DNA of 64,000 nt. Source: Parasphingorhabdus flavimaris. Lineage in GTDB: Bacteria > Pseudomonadota > Alphaproteobacteria > Sphingomonadales > Sphingomonadaceae. The stretch covers positions 1-64,000 of the forward strand of contig NZ_JABWMH010000003.1 in NCBI RefSeq assembly GCF_013371215.1, written 5' to 3'. This document shows positions 17,325 through 26,477 of the stretch, piece after piece. Made by a program: the position numbers and the translations under genes. How positions within the stretch are numbered: position 1 is the first letter of the stretch; each line of letters starts with the position of its first letter. The notes under the pieces were generated by a model, which did not search any database, had not been told where the DNA came from, and saw only the letters and a list, made by a program, of their open reading frames with translations.

Positions 17325-17867
17325 TCAATCGTAATTCGGGCCGAGCTCCGGATCGAGGTCGCGCGGCCGCGTAAAGCGATCCAGTGTGGCGCATTTCTCT
17401 GTAATATCGGCCCAGTTATCGATGGCGAGGGTCATCTCGGCCAGCGTGGCGGTCGGATATTTTGTTTCCACCTCGTCCCGCGCCGGTGAGGTTCCGTCAT
17501 CCGGAACAAGATCGAAGATCAGGTCTTCCAGGCCCGGATTATGGCCAACCATCAGCACATGCTCGGCATCGGGCCGGGCGCCGCGCAAAACATCCAGCAA
17601 GGTGGCAGAGGAAGCGAGGTAGATTTTGCGATCCCAGGTCGGTTCCATCGCGAGGTTGCTGGCGTCTTCCACATTTTCCAGAGTTTCGATCACCCGCACC
17701 GCCGGCGAGGCCAGAATCTGGTCGAAGGTCAGTCGGTTGCGCTTGATGAAGCTGCCCATGACGGCTGCCGCGCGCTTGCCCTTTTTGTTGAGAGGCCGGT
17801 CAAAGTCGCGCTCGACCGGGTCATCCCAGCCGGATTTGGCGTGGCGCAAGAGTGTAAGTTTTTTCAT
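17325..17867 (-). CDS. SixA-like histidine phosphatase
   Basis: A 180-residue protein. LLRHAKSGWDD at residues 5-15 carries the RH(A/G) active-site His; a second catalytic His lies in MVGHNPGLEDL. These and the length fit the SixA branch of the histidine phosphatase superfamily, which can remove phosphate from phosphohistidine. Whether it acts on the nearby hybrid kinase or elsewhere cannot be told. Its start overlaps the stop of the helicase gene by four bases, so the two are co-transcribed. Confidence 0.9.
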   Translation of the reverse strand: MKKLTLLRHAKSGWDDPVERDFDRPLNKKGKRAAAVMGSFIKRNRLTFDQILASPAVRVIETLENVEDASNLAMEPTWDRKIYLASSATLLDVLRGARPDAEHVLMVGHNPGLEDLIFDLVPDDGTSPARDEVETKYPTATLAEMTLAIDNWADITEKCATLDRFTRPRDLDPELGPNYD

Positions 17868-20599
17868 TGCGGATCGTCATGCATCAAACTTGTTTCAGTT
17901 GAAAGACCGGATTCCTTCATTTCGGACGTTGCCTTGCTTATCTCTGCCAGCGCCTGTGCCAGAGGCATCCGTTCGATCGGTGTGCCTTCCGGAAAGGCCG
18001 AGAACAGACGCGACGGGAAAGACGAAGAAAGGATGACGAAATGGCCATGGTCGTCGGCGCGGCGGATGATCCGGCCAAAGGCCTGCGCCAGGCGTGCGCG
18101 GATGATCCGGTCGTCATAGGCGCTGCCGCCGCCGGCCAGTTTGCGGGCACGGTGCAGGATATTGGGGCGCGGCCACGGCACCGATTCCATCACCACCAGA
18201 CGCAGGCTCTGGCCCGGGACATCGACTCCGTCGCGCAGGGCATCGGTGCCCAGCAGGCTGGCCTTGGGATCGTCACGGAAAATATCGACCAGGGTGCCGG
18301 TGTCGATCGGGTCGACATGCTGGGCGTAGATCGGCAGACCGCTTTGCGCCATCCGGTCGGCGATCCGGGCATATACCGTGCGCAGGCGCCGGATCGCGGT
18401 GAACAGGCCAAGCGTCCCGCCCGCCGAGGCTTCAATCAATTGCGCGTAGGCACCGGCCAGTCCGGCCATGTCGCCGCGCTTCACATCGGTCACGATGATG
18501 ACTTTCGCCTGATTGGGATAGTCAAACGGGCTGGCGACTTCAAATTCCTGCGGCGGGTGCGGAAGATGGACGGCACCGCTGCGCGCCCGGGCGGTATCCC
18601 AGCCACCGCCGCCTTTCAGCGTCGCCGAAGTGATCATCACGCCATGGGCTGGCTTGGTGACGACTTCGGTGACCGGAATGGTCGGGTCGAGCCAGTGACG
18701 GCAGATGCCGATGTCATATTCGCGGCCCTCGAACCGGTCGATCATCAGCCAGTCGACGAAATCGGGATCGGCTGGCCCGCCGATGCGGGACAGGAGCGAA
18801 AGCCAGCCCGACAGGGTATCGCGGCGCCAGCCGAGGCTCGAGAGAGCGCCTTCCATCCGCGCGCGGGCCGGGGCGTCCATCCAGTCCGGGCCTTCCTCGA
18901 TCAGATGTTCGATCCGCTGGCCGAGACGGACCAGAGGCTTTAGCAAGCCATCCATTGCCTCGGCGGCATTGGCGACGGCATCGATCATCGGCCCTTCGAC
19001 ATGGGTCAGTTCGGTTTCGAGTCCGTAACCGGCATCGGCGCTCTGGCTTTCGTCGCGGGCGAAGACCATCGCGCGGACTTCCTGAAGAAGCGCCTCAATC
19101 GGGCCGAAGGGCTCGCCTTCCCCGATCCGCTGGAGCCAGCCGTCACCGGGCAGGGCTTCGGCGGCATGGCGCGCGCTTTCGATCGCGCGGCCACCTTCCT
19201 CGTCATAGGATGCGAGATCGGCGAGCCGCGCGGCAAGCCCGCGGCGGCGTCCGCGATTCTTCGTTTCCGGACCGATCACCCAGCGACGGATTTCTATCGC
19301 TTCCTGTCCGGAAAGCCGCGCCGCAAACATCGAATCGGCGGCGTCGAACAGATGGTGGCCTTCGTCAAAAATCAATCTGGTCGGGCGGTTTTGCTGTTCG
19401 CGCCCGCGGGCAGCATTGACCATGACCAGCGCGTGGTTGGCGATGACGATATCGGCCTGCTGGCTGGCATGTGCCGCCTTCTCGATGAAACATTTGCGAT
19501 AATGCGGGCAACCGGCATAGACACATTCTCCGCGCCGGTCAGTCAGCGCGGTGGCGCCGTTGCGACGGAATAATGTGGTCAGCCATCCTGGCAGATCGCC
19601 GCCAACCATGTCGCCGTCCTTGCTATAGGCAGCCCAGCGCGCGACCAGATGGGCCAGGATCGCTGCACGACCGGTAAAGCCACCCTGCAACGCGTCTTCG
19701 AGATTGAGCAGGCAGAGATAATTTTCCCGTCCCTTGCGGACGACAACTTTCCTGCGGAATGTCTCTTCATCCGGGTAGATTCGGCGGGTTTCCCGGTCGA
19801 GCTGGCGCTGCAGCGCCTTGGTAAAGGTCGAGATCCACACCGTACCGCCTGCTTGCTGCGACCAAAGGGAAGCGGGCGCGAGATAGCCGAGTGTTTTGCC
19901 GATACCCGTCCCCGCTTCGGCCAGCAGCATATTGGGAGAGCCCTTGATCTTGCGCGGGTTGAAAATCTGGCTGACAGCAGCAGCGTAGCTTTTCTGGCCC
20001 TCGCGCTCTTCCGATCCTTCGCCGGTCAGGGAGTCAAGCGTGGCCAGCGCCTCGTTCCGGTCTATCGTGACCGTTCGCGGCGCAGGGCGCGGTGCCTCTT
20101 CTTCCCATTCGGGCAGTTTGGAAAAAAGCCAGCGTTCGGCCTCGACCGGTTTTTCCAGTTTGCGCCCGACTTCCTGTGCCCAGGGCCAGCGCAGCCGATA
20201 GAGCGCCTGCGCGCTGCTCCACGCGCCTTCGCGCTCTTTCCAGAAAGGTGCTTCCAGTCCTTCCAGCAAAAGGCTCGCCGCCTGCCGGCAAAGCGCCGCA
20301 ATATCGGCCTCTTGCGCCGGCGGAGCCAGACCGAGCGCCTTGGCGAGGCCGGCAGGAGTTGGTACGACGAACTGGGCCGGATGGATGAAGGCGAACAGCT
20401 CCAGCAGGTCGAGCCCGGACAGGTCGGGATAGCCGAGCCTTTGCCCCAACAGGGGAGCGTTGAGCAGGATATGCGGCGTTTCCGCTACCCGGCCAATCGC
20501 CTCGCCCTTGCCGATTGCGCGGGTTTCGCCATCGGATGAGCAAATCCAGATGCCGCTGTGGCTGGCATGAAGCGCGGGATAGGGAAGTGGTGTTACCAT
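17864..20599 (-). CDS. DinG/XPD-like ATP-dependent DNA helicase
   Basis: A 911-residue superfamily 2 helicase. Walker A reads LAEAGTGIGKT (about 228-238) and the Walker B/DEAH box reads LIFDEGHHLF (about 412). Between them CVYAGCPHYRKC (about 357-368) supplies Cys residues where DinG/XPD enzymes hold an iron-sulfur cluster; I see three closely spaced Cys and cannot identify the fourth with certainty. The C-terminal half has motifs V and VI (ALRDGVDVPG, QAFGRIIRR). It probably unwinds forked or R-loop DNA. In operon with SixA (4-bp overlap) and downstream of NnrU. Confidence 0.92.
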   Translation of the reverse strand: MVTPLPYPALHASHSGIWICSSDGETRAIGKGEAIGRVAETPHILLNAPLLGQRLGYPDLSGLDLLELFAFIHPAQFVVPTPAGLAKALGLAPPAQEADIAALCRQAASLLLEGLEAPFWKEREGAWSSAQALYRLRWPWAQEVGRKLEKPVEAERWLFSKLPEWEEEAPRPAPRTVTIDRNEALATLDSLTGEGSEEREGQKSYAAAVSQIFNPRKIKGSPNMLLAEAGTGIGKTLGYLAPASLWSQQAGGTVWISTFTKALQRQLDRETRRIYPDEETFRRKVVVRKGRENYLCLLNLEDALQGGFTGRAAILAHLVARWAAYSKDGDMVGGDLPGWLTTLFRRNGATALTDRRGECVYAGCPHYRKCFIEKAAHASQQADIVIANHALVMVNAARGREQQNRPTRLIFDEGHHLFDAADSMFAARLSGQEAIEIRRWVIGPETKNRGRRRGLAARLADLASYDEEGGRAIESARHAAEALPGDGWLQRIGEGEPFGPIEALLQEVRAMVFARDESQSADAGYGLETELTHVEGPMIDAVANAAEAMDGLLKPLVRLGQRIEHLIEEGPDWMDAPARARMEGALSSLGWRRDTLSGWLSLLSRIGGPADPDFVDWLMIDRFEGREYDIGICRHWLDPTIPVTEVVTKPAHGVMITSATLKGGGGWDTARARSGAVHLPHPPQEFEVASPFDYPNQAKVIIVTDVKRGDMAGLAGAYAQLIEASAGGTLGLFTAIRRLRTVYARIADRMAQSGLPIYAQHVDPIDTGTLVDIFRDDPKASLLGTDALRDGVDVPGQSLRLVVMESVPWPRPNILHRARKLAGGGSAYDDRIIRARLAQAFGRIIRRADDHGHFVILSSSFPSRLFSAFPEGTPIERMPLAQALAEISKATSEMKESGLSTETSLMHDDPQ

Positions 20600-21166
20600 T
20601 CAGCCGACGACCGGTACACCGGCGATCCACGGGTGAACGAACATCAAAATGGCATAAAGTGTCGCCGCAATCACCACGCTCAGCAATTCACGACTTACGC
20701 TCGCGATCCTGGCCGGTTTCACCCAGATGCCTTCATTGCGCGAAACAGTGATGATCGAGACCAGCGCCCACAGGCCGAGTCCGCCGAACAATATCAGCGA
20801 CTTGTTGTCGCCATTGGCAAGCAGATGGCCTCCGGCCCAGATCAGAACGCCGGTCAGCATCGGATGCCGTATCCATTGCCGGATGCGCGAGGCGCCCTGC
20901 GCCGCACCGATCAGCAGGATAGCGATGAACATCAGCGTCATATTGGCGTGGCGGCCCCAGGCAGGCGGGTCATAGACAAATTCCGCGGTCGTCGAGCGCC
21001 AGCCGAAAATCATCAAGGCCAGCGAAACCAGCAGGATCAGCGCGACCAGACCCTTGTGCGGCCCTTCACCAATCGCGCCCTGAATCGATGCGCGCAGGCC
21101 CGGTGTCACCGACTTCATCAGATGTACTAGGCTCCATAGCAGCACACCGGCAATAAGCATTTCCAT
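20600..21166 (-). CDS. NnrU family membrane protein
   Basis: A 188-residue protein with about five to six membrane helices. GLRASIQGAIGEGPHKGLVAL and WIRHPMLTGVLIWAGGHLLANGD match the NnrU family, whose members were first seen in nitrite/nitric oxide reductase loci; no denitrification gene is in this window. GGGAG is seven bases before the ATG at 21166, favouring it over the ATG at 21172. Abuts the helicase gene. Confidence 0.9.
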   Translation of the reverse strand: MEMLIAGVLLWSLVHLMKSVTPGLRASIQGAIGEGPHKGLVALILLVSLALMIFGWRSTTAEFVYDPPAWGRHANMTLMFIAILLIGAAQGASRIRQWIRHPMLTGVLIWAGGHLLANGDNKSLILFGGLGLWALVSIITVSRNEGIWVKPARIASVSRELLSVVIAATLYAILMFVHPWIAGVPVVG

Positions 21167-21252
21167 GTTCATTCTCCCGCTTTTGTTGCGTTCTACCTTG
21201 CCATATAGGCTAAGGCTACTATTTGCGCAGCATTGACTGAGAAGGACAAATT

Positions 21253-22833
21253 GTGACCGATTATCGTGAAGCAGCAGAGAATTCCAAAGCGTGGCCGTTC
21301 GAGGAAGCCCGCAAGCTGCTCAAACGCTATCGCGGCGAGCGCGGCGCACCGGCACCGAAACCGGGTGGTGAACCAATGCTGTTCGAGACCGGCTATGGTC
21401 CCTCGGGCCTGCCGCATATCGGCACGTTCAACGAGGTCCTGCGCACGACGATGGTGCGGCACGCCTATGAAACGCTGACCGGCAATCCGACAAGGCTGAT
21501 CGCGTTCAGCGATGACATGGACGGCTTTCGCAAGGTGCCGACCAATGTTCCCAATCAGGATATGCTCGCCGAACATCTCCACAAGCCGCTCACGCAGGTG
21601 CCGGACCCGTTCGAAAAGTTCGAGAGCTTTGCCGCGCACAACAATGCGATGCTGCGCGATTTTCTCGACCAGTTCGGTTTCGACTATGAATTCATGTCCT
21701 CGACCGAGCAATATCGCAGCGGCGCCTTTGACGAGACGCTGAAGCTGGTCCTCGCCCGCAACCAGCAGATACTGGACATCATGCTGCCGACTCTCGGCAA
21801 GGAGCGGCAGGCGACTTACTCGCCGATATTGCCGATCAGTCCGAAAACCGGCCACGTGTTGCAGGTGCCTGTCGAGATCGTTGATGCCGAAGCGGGGACT
21901 GTCCGCTTTGAAGACGATGGCGAGATGATCGAGCATAATATCCTCTCCGGCGGCGCCAAGCTGCAGTGGAAGGTCGACTGGGCGATGCGCTGGACCGCGC
22001 TTGGCGTCGATTATGAAATGTATGGCAAGGACCTGACCGACAGCGGTGTGCAGTCGGGCAAGATTGCCAAGGTGCTGGGCGCGCGCAAGCCGGAAGGCCT
22101 GATCTACGAGATGTTCCTCGACGAGAAGGGCGAGAAGATTTCCAAGTCCAAGGGCAATGGCCTCAGCCTCGACGAATGGCTGCGCTATGGCTCGGAGAAC
22201 AGCCTCGCTTTCTATATCTTCCGCGAGCCCAAATCGGCCAAGCAACTGCATCTGGGCGTCATTCCCAAGGCGGTCGACGAATATTTCCAGTCGCGCGCGC
22301 TGTGGCATGAGCAGACACCGGAAAAGCGGCTCGGCAACGCCGTCCATCATGTCCACAATGGCGATGTGCCGACGGACACGATCCCGGTCACCTTTGGCTT
22401 GCTGCTCAATCTGGTCGGTGTGATGGGCGACGCGGATCGCGAACAGATCTGGGGCTATTTGCGCCAATATGCGCCGGACGCAACGCCGGAACGCTATCCC
22501 GATCTCGACGAGCTGATCGGCAATGCCATGGCCTATCACAAGGATTTCATCGCCCCGACCTTGCAGCGGCGCAAACCGGAAGGCGTCGAAGTGGCGGCGC
22601 TTGAACGGCTGGATCGCGAACTTGCCGCGCTGCCCGAACATGCGGCGGCCGAGGATGTCCAGACGATTGTCTATACGATCGGCAAGGAAGGCGGCTTCGA
22701 CAACCTGCGCGACTGGTTCAAGGCGCTTTACGAGACTCTGCTTGGCTCTTCGCAGGGACCGCGCATGGGTAGCTTCATCGCGCTTTATGGCATATCAAAC
22801 ACCCGGAAACTGATTGCGGAGGCTTTTTCATGA
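21253..22833 (+). CDS. lysS: Class I lysyl-tRNA synthetase
   Basis: Charges tRNA-Lys. The 526-residue protein has the class I Rossmann signatures: PHIGTFNE (HIGH motif, about residues 54-61) and KISKSKGNG (KMSKS motif, about 296-304). This is the archaeal-type class I enzyme, also usual in many alphaproteobacteria in place of class II LysRS. GTG start with AAGGA upstream. Its stop overlaps the start of the DUF3291 gene (ATGA). Confidence 0.96.
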   Translation: MTDYREAAENSKAWPFEEARKLLKRYRGERGAPAPKPGGEPMLFETGYGPSGLPHIGTFNEVLRTTMVRHAYETLTGNPTRLIAFSDDMDGFRKVPTNVPNQDMLAEHLHKPLTQVPDPFEKFESFAAHNNAMLRDFLDQFGFDYEFMSSTEQYRSGAFDETLKLVLARNQQILDIMLPTLGKERQATYSPILPISPKTGHVLQVPVEIVDAEAGTVRFEDDGEMIEHNILSGGAKLQWKVDWAMRWTALGVDYEMYGKDLTDSGVQSGKIAKVLGARKPEGLIYEMFLDEKGEKISKSKGNGLSLDEWLRYGSENSLAFYIFREPKSAKQLHLGVIPKAVDEYFQSRALWHEQTPEKRLGNAVHHVHNGDVPTDTIPVTFGLLLNLVGVMGDADREQIWGYLRQYAPDATPERYPDLDELIGNAMAYHKDFIAPTLQRRKPEGVEVAALERLDRELAALPEHAAAEDVQTIVYTIGKEGGFDNLRDWFKALYETLLGSSQGPRMGSFIALYGISNTRKLIAEAFS

Positions 22834-23318
22834 GTGGATATCATCTTGCACAGATCAATATTGCCCGGTTCAAACGGCCCAAGGATGATCCGGCCAATGC
22901 CGATTTCATGGACGCGCTGGATCCTGTCAATGCAGCGGCGGAAGCGGCCCCGGGTTTTCTCTGGCGGCTGACCGGCGAAGGCAATGATGCGGTCGATATT
23001 GACGCGGTTCCCGGCGACCCCAATCTGGTTGTCAACATGTCGGTCTGGACCGATGTCGATTCGCTCGGCGCCTATGTCTATCGCAATGACCAGCATCTGG
23101 TGATCATGCGCCGCCGCAAGGAGTGGATGGAGCATATCGATGTCTATCAGGCGCTCTGGTGGGTGCCCGTCGGGCACGTGCCGAGCGTAGCGGAAGGGCT
23201 GGCAGCGGTTGATTATCTTGCCCTCCACGGACCGACGGACAAGGCCTTTACCTTTCGTCACACCTACCCGGCACCGGATGGCACGCCCGCTGTTCCCGTG
23301 CTGGACGAATGCGCCTGA
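22830..23318 (+). CDS. DUF3291 family protein
   Basis: A 162-residue soluble protein. It starts YHLAQINIARFKRP and has GFLWRLTGEG, NMSVWTDVDSLGAYVY and ALWWVPVGHVP, the conserved pattern of DUF3291, a dimeric alpha/beta-barrel-like fold with no known activity. Translationally coupled to lysS on its 5' side and overlapping the asparaginase-like gene by ten bases on its 3' side. Confidence 0.9.
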   Translation: MSGYHLAQINIARFKRPKDDPANADFMDALDPVNAAAEAAPGFLWRLTGEGNDAVDIDAVPGDPNLVVNMSVWTDVDSLGAYVYRNDQHLVIMRRRKEWMEHIDVYQALWWVPVGHVPSVAEGLAAVDYLALHGPTDKAFTFRHTYPAPDGTPAVPVLDECA

Positions 23319-23800
23319 TGATCGACATTTTTACCACCGGCGGAACGATCGACAAGATCTATTTCGATGCCTTGTCCGAATATCATATCGGTCCGACACC
23401 ACTGCCCGACATATTGGCCGAGAATAATGTCTATGTGCAGCATCGGGTGACCCAGTTGATGCGCAAGGACAGTCTCGAACTGACCGATGACGATCGCCTT
23501 GAAATTCGTGCGGCGATCATTGCCAGCGATGCCGACAAGATTCTTGTGACCCATGGTACCGATACAATGGTCCAGACCGGACGTGTTCTGGCGGATATTC
23601 CGGGCAAGACCATCGTGATCACAGGAGCGATGCAACCCGCGACCTTGCGGATCAGCGATGCCGAATTCAATGTCGGCTTTGCGCTGGCCGCCACGCAGAC
23701 TTTGGCACCGGGCGTCTATATCGCGATGAACGGCGAGATATTCGATCCGGCGAAGGTCCACAAGGACAGGTCGGCGCACCGGTTCATCCGCGACCAGTAG
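23309..23800 (+). CDS. Short asparaginase-domain protein
   Basis: A 163-residue protein containing only the N-terminal domain of the L-asparaginase fold: FTTGGTIDK (nucleophile Thr region) at about 8-16 and VTHGTDTMVQT at about 81-91. Full asparaginases are about 320 residues with a C-terminal domain that completes the active site. The single-domain form is a recognised family, so this is unlikely to be a truncation. Activity unknown. Starts inside the end of the DUF3291 gene. Confidence 0.9.
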   Translation: MRLMIDIFTTGGTIDKIYFDALSEYHIGPTPLPDILAENNVYVQHRVTQLMRKDSLELTDDDRLEIRAAIIASDADKILVTHGTDTMVQTGRVLADIPGKTIVITGAMQPATLRISDAEFNVGFALAATQTLAPGVYIAMNGEIFDPAKVHKDRSAHRFIRDQ

Positions 23801-23839
23801 CGCCGCTCTGGTCGCAATCAGGGCGGGGGTCCAGTCGGT

Positions 23840-24901
23840 CTAGGCTGCAACCGGCCTTGTCACCGTCCGCAAGACCTCGCCATAGCTGTTGGCGATCGTC
23901 ATCCGCGGGCCATAGCCCTTGGCGATCAGCGCCGTATGCGCCTCGGGCAGATTGTAGCAGGGCACGCCCATGAACAGATGATGCTCGCTGTGATAATTGA
24001 CCCAATAGGGCGCCAGCGTCATCCGCATCAGCATATTGGCCTTGGTCGTGCGGGCGTGGCTGAACGGGTCATCGCCGCCGGTGGTGGTGCAGGCATGTTC
24101 GGCGATATTGCGGATGCGCAGGATCAGCTGGAATGTGGTCGCCAGCGCGGCCAGCCAGATCAGGAACGGGATGATGCCGAGCGTCGCCAGGCTGACCAGC
24201 AGCACCGTCAGCTGGATCAGCAGGAAGCGACCGACCGTTCTGGTGGTCCGCTTGGCGCCATCCAGATCGACCACGGGAGCCGCCACGCCAGCAGCGCCGT
24301 TGCGGTTCATCGGGGTTCCCGCCGATGTGTCGCGCTTGGCCGACGGGCTTGTGTCACTTGCGCCCGATAGCATGGCCTTTAGTCCGATCCACGCCACTGC
24401 AAACTGGTTGCCGCGCTGTTTCAGGAATGTCTGTCCGGTCAGGTCGCGGATGACCTTGCGTTTCATGCTCGCCGGCGTCGTCGGGAAAGCCGCCGACAGG
24501 CCGAGGTCGGGGTCTTCGGCTTGCTGGGTGAAGCGGTGATGGGTCAGATGATAGGCGCGATAGCTGTGCAGATCGCTGCCGGTCGCCGAGCCGGTGATCC
24601 ACTGGCCGACGAAATTGTTGATCTTGCGCTTGGGGTGAAGCAGGCCGTGGGCACCTTCGTGCATCAGGATCGACAGGCCGAGCTGCCGCCCGCCGACCAG
24701 CACCAGCGCCAGCGGTGTCGCCAACAGCCCGGCGAGCCAGTGCCACTGCCATAGCAGCGCTGTGCCGCCAATGACCAAAGCCACCATCAGCCACGCGTGC
24801 AGCGCCAGCCACAGGCCGCGCCAGCGCGACACGCGGGTCATCGCCGTCCACTCCTCGCGGGCGAAAATCTCGTTCGGTTTTGCGGCCTTTACTGCGGGCA
24901 T
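23840..24901 (-). CDS. Membrane fatty acid desaturase
   Basis: A 353-residue protein with four or more membrane helices and the three His boxes of membrane desaturases: HEGAHGLLH (about 80-88), HLTHHRF (about 117-123) and HSEHH (about 304-308). These bind the di-iron centre that inserts a double bond in an acyl chain or hydroxylates it. Loop residues 190-225 are Ser/Thr/Gly-rich and unusual. Position specificity cannot be read from sequence. Monocistronic. Confidence 0.9.
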   Translation of the reverse strand: MPAVKAAKPNEIFAREEWTAMTRVSRWRGLWLALHAWLMVALVIGGTALLWQWHWLAGLLATPLALVLVGGRQLGLSILMHEGAHGLLHPKRKINNFVGQWITGSATGSDLHSYRAYHLTHHRFTQQAEDPDLGLSAAFPTTPASMKRKVIRDLTGQTFLKQRGNQFAVAWIGLKAMLSGASDTSPSAKRDTSAGTPMNRNGAAGVAAPVVDLDGAKRTTRTVGRFLLIQLTVLLVSLATLGIIPFLIWLAALATTFQLILRIRNIAEHACTTTGGDDPFSHARTTKANMLMRMTLAPYWVNYHSEHHLFMGVPCYNLPEAHTALIAKGYGPRMTIANSYGEVLRTVTRPVAA

Positions 24902-25054
24902 GGCGGTTCTCTCCTGGTCACCCGATATACCGGTTTTCTGAAGATTTTACAAATTTGCCGCCTGACGCTACGACATGCTTGTGGCAACGTTTTGCGGTCT
25001 CGGTGGTTGATGCTTTAATCATCCCAGGATCGGGATGAAATATAGGGGCTCGCG

Positions 25055-26476
25055 ATGCAATTCTGGCAATCTGGACCAAGGTTCCATTCGGCACTTGCCA
25101 TATTGGCCGGTTCTTTTTTCATGCTCTCGGCGCTGATAGCGCATCCGGTCCAGGCCCAGATCGAATTGCCGAGCATAGAAACCCCCGCCGAGCCGGTCGA
25201 CCCGCAGCCGATCATCGAAGCCCAGACCATTTCGCCCACCGATGCCGAGATAAAAGAGCGGATCGAAGGTATTTTTGCTGAAATTGATGCCTTGAAAGGC
25301 GTTCTGGTCAAGGTTGACGCCGGCGTGGTGGCGTTGACCGGCGATGTGCCGGCTCTGGTCGATGCGGATCGGGCGGAGAGTATCGCGGCCCGGGTAGCCG
25401 GCGTGGTCACGGTCGAAAACAGTCTGGAGCGGAATCTCGATGTTGCGGATAATCTGCAGCCGGTCACCGACAAGTTGAAGACCAATTTCGAGAAATTTCT
25501 CAACAGCCTGCCGCTGATCGGCATTGCGCTGGCAATCTTCATCCTGTTCTGGGTACTGGGCAGGGTGATATCGGGAATGACCGGCCTGTGGCGCCGGATT
25601 GCACCAAACATGTTCATGGCGGAACTGATGGCGACGAGCATCAGGGTCATCTTCGTCATTGTCGGCCTGATCATCGCGCTTGGTGTGCTGCAGGCGACCG
25701 CGCTGATGGGCGCGATACTCGGCGGTGCCGGCGTGCTTGGTCTGGCGATCGGTTTCGCGATCCGCGACACGGTCGACAATTATATCTCGAGCATCATGCT
25801 TTCGATCCGCCAGCCGTTTCGCGCCAATGACCATGTCGTGATCGGCGACCGCGAGGGCCATGTCATCCGTCTGACCTCGCGGGCTACGATATTGATGACG
25901 CTTGAGGGCAATCATCTGCGCATTCCCAACAGCACCGTGTTCAAGGCCGAAATACTCAACTATTCCACCAATCCAGAACGCCGTTTCGATTTCGAACTGG
26001 GTGTCGATGCCGATGACGACCCGCTCGCCGCTATCGCCATCGGTCTGGAGGCGCTGCGCGGACTGGCCTTCGTGCTCGACGATCCCGATGCCAGCGCCCA
26101 TCTCGCAGAGGTTGGGGATTCCAACATCGTCATCCGCTTTCTTGGCTGGATCGATCAGACCCATAGCGATTTCTACAAGGCCCGCAGCATCGCCATTCGG
26201 GCGGTGATGACCGTATTGGATACCGAAGGCTTTGGCCTGCCGGAACCGATATACCGGCTGCGGTTCGACAGCGGAGCACCGCTCGAAATCGCGCGTTCTG
26301 CCAAAGATGAAGCCAGCGACAAAAGCGCGGCGAGCAAACCGGCCCGCAAGCCGCCGCAAGCGGATCTGGCGTTGGGGGATGTCAGCCTTGAAAATGATAT
26401 CGGCAAAAAGGTTGCGGAAGAACGCGCCGCAGCCCGTGAACAGGACATATTGGACGAAAGCCGGCCGATCGAGTGA
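25055..26476 (+). CDS. BON-domain MscS-family mechanosensitive channel
   Basis: A 473-residue protein. A signal peptide ending HPVQAQ is followed by a periplasmic BON-like domain (about 65-125; DAGVVALTGDVPALVDADRA and VTVENSLE), then three membrane helices and the MscS beta domain (FAIRDTVDNYISS, RQPFRANDHVVIGDREGHV, LRIPNSTVFKAEILNYS). The last TM helix, rich in Gly and Ala (AILGGAGVLGLAIGFA), is the MscS pore helix. It should open on membrane tension to release solutes; the BON domain may anchor it to the envelope or lipids. Convergent with argE with one base between stops. Confidence 0.9.
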   Translation: MQFWQSGPRFHSALAILAGSFFMLSALIAHPVQAQIELPSIETPAEPVDPQPIIEAQTISPTDAEIKERIEGIFAEIDALKGVLVKVDAGVVALTGDVPALVDADRAESIAARVAGVVTVENSLERNLDVADNLQPVTDKLKTNFEKFLNSLPLIGIALAIFILFWVLGRVISGMTGLWRRIAPNMFMAELMATSIRVIFVIVGLIIALGVLQATALMGAILGGAGVLGLAIGFAIRDTVDNYISSIMLSIRQPFRANDHVVIGDREGHVIRLTSRATILMTLEGNHLRIPNSTVFKAEILNYSTNPERRFDFELGVDADDDPLAAIAIGLEALRGLAFVLDDPDASAHLAEVGDSNIVIRFLGWIDQTHSDFYKARSIAIRAVMTVLDTEGFGLPEPIYRLRFDSGAPLEIARSAKDEASDKSAASKPARKPPQADLALGDVSLENDIGKKVAEERAAAREQDILDESRPIE

Positions 26477-26477
26477 G

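Noticed and set aside
21193-22641. Minus-strand open frame of 482 codons
   Set aside because: Antisense of lysS, which has intact HIGH and KMSKS motifs; the minus product has no protein-like character.
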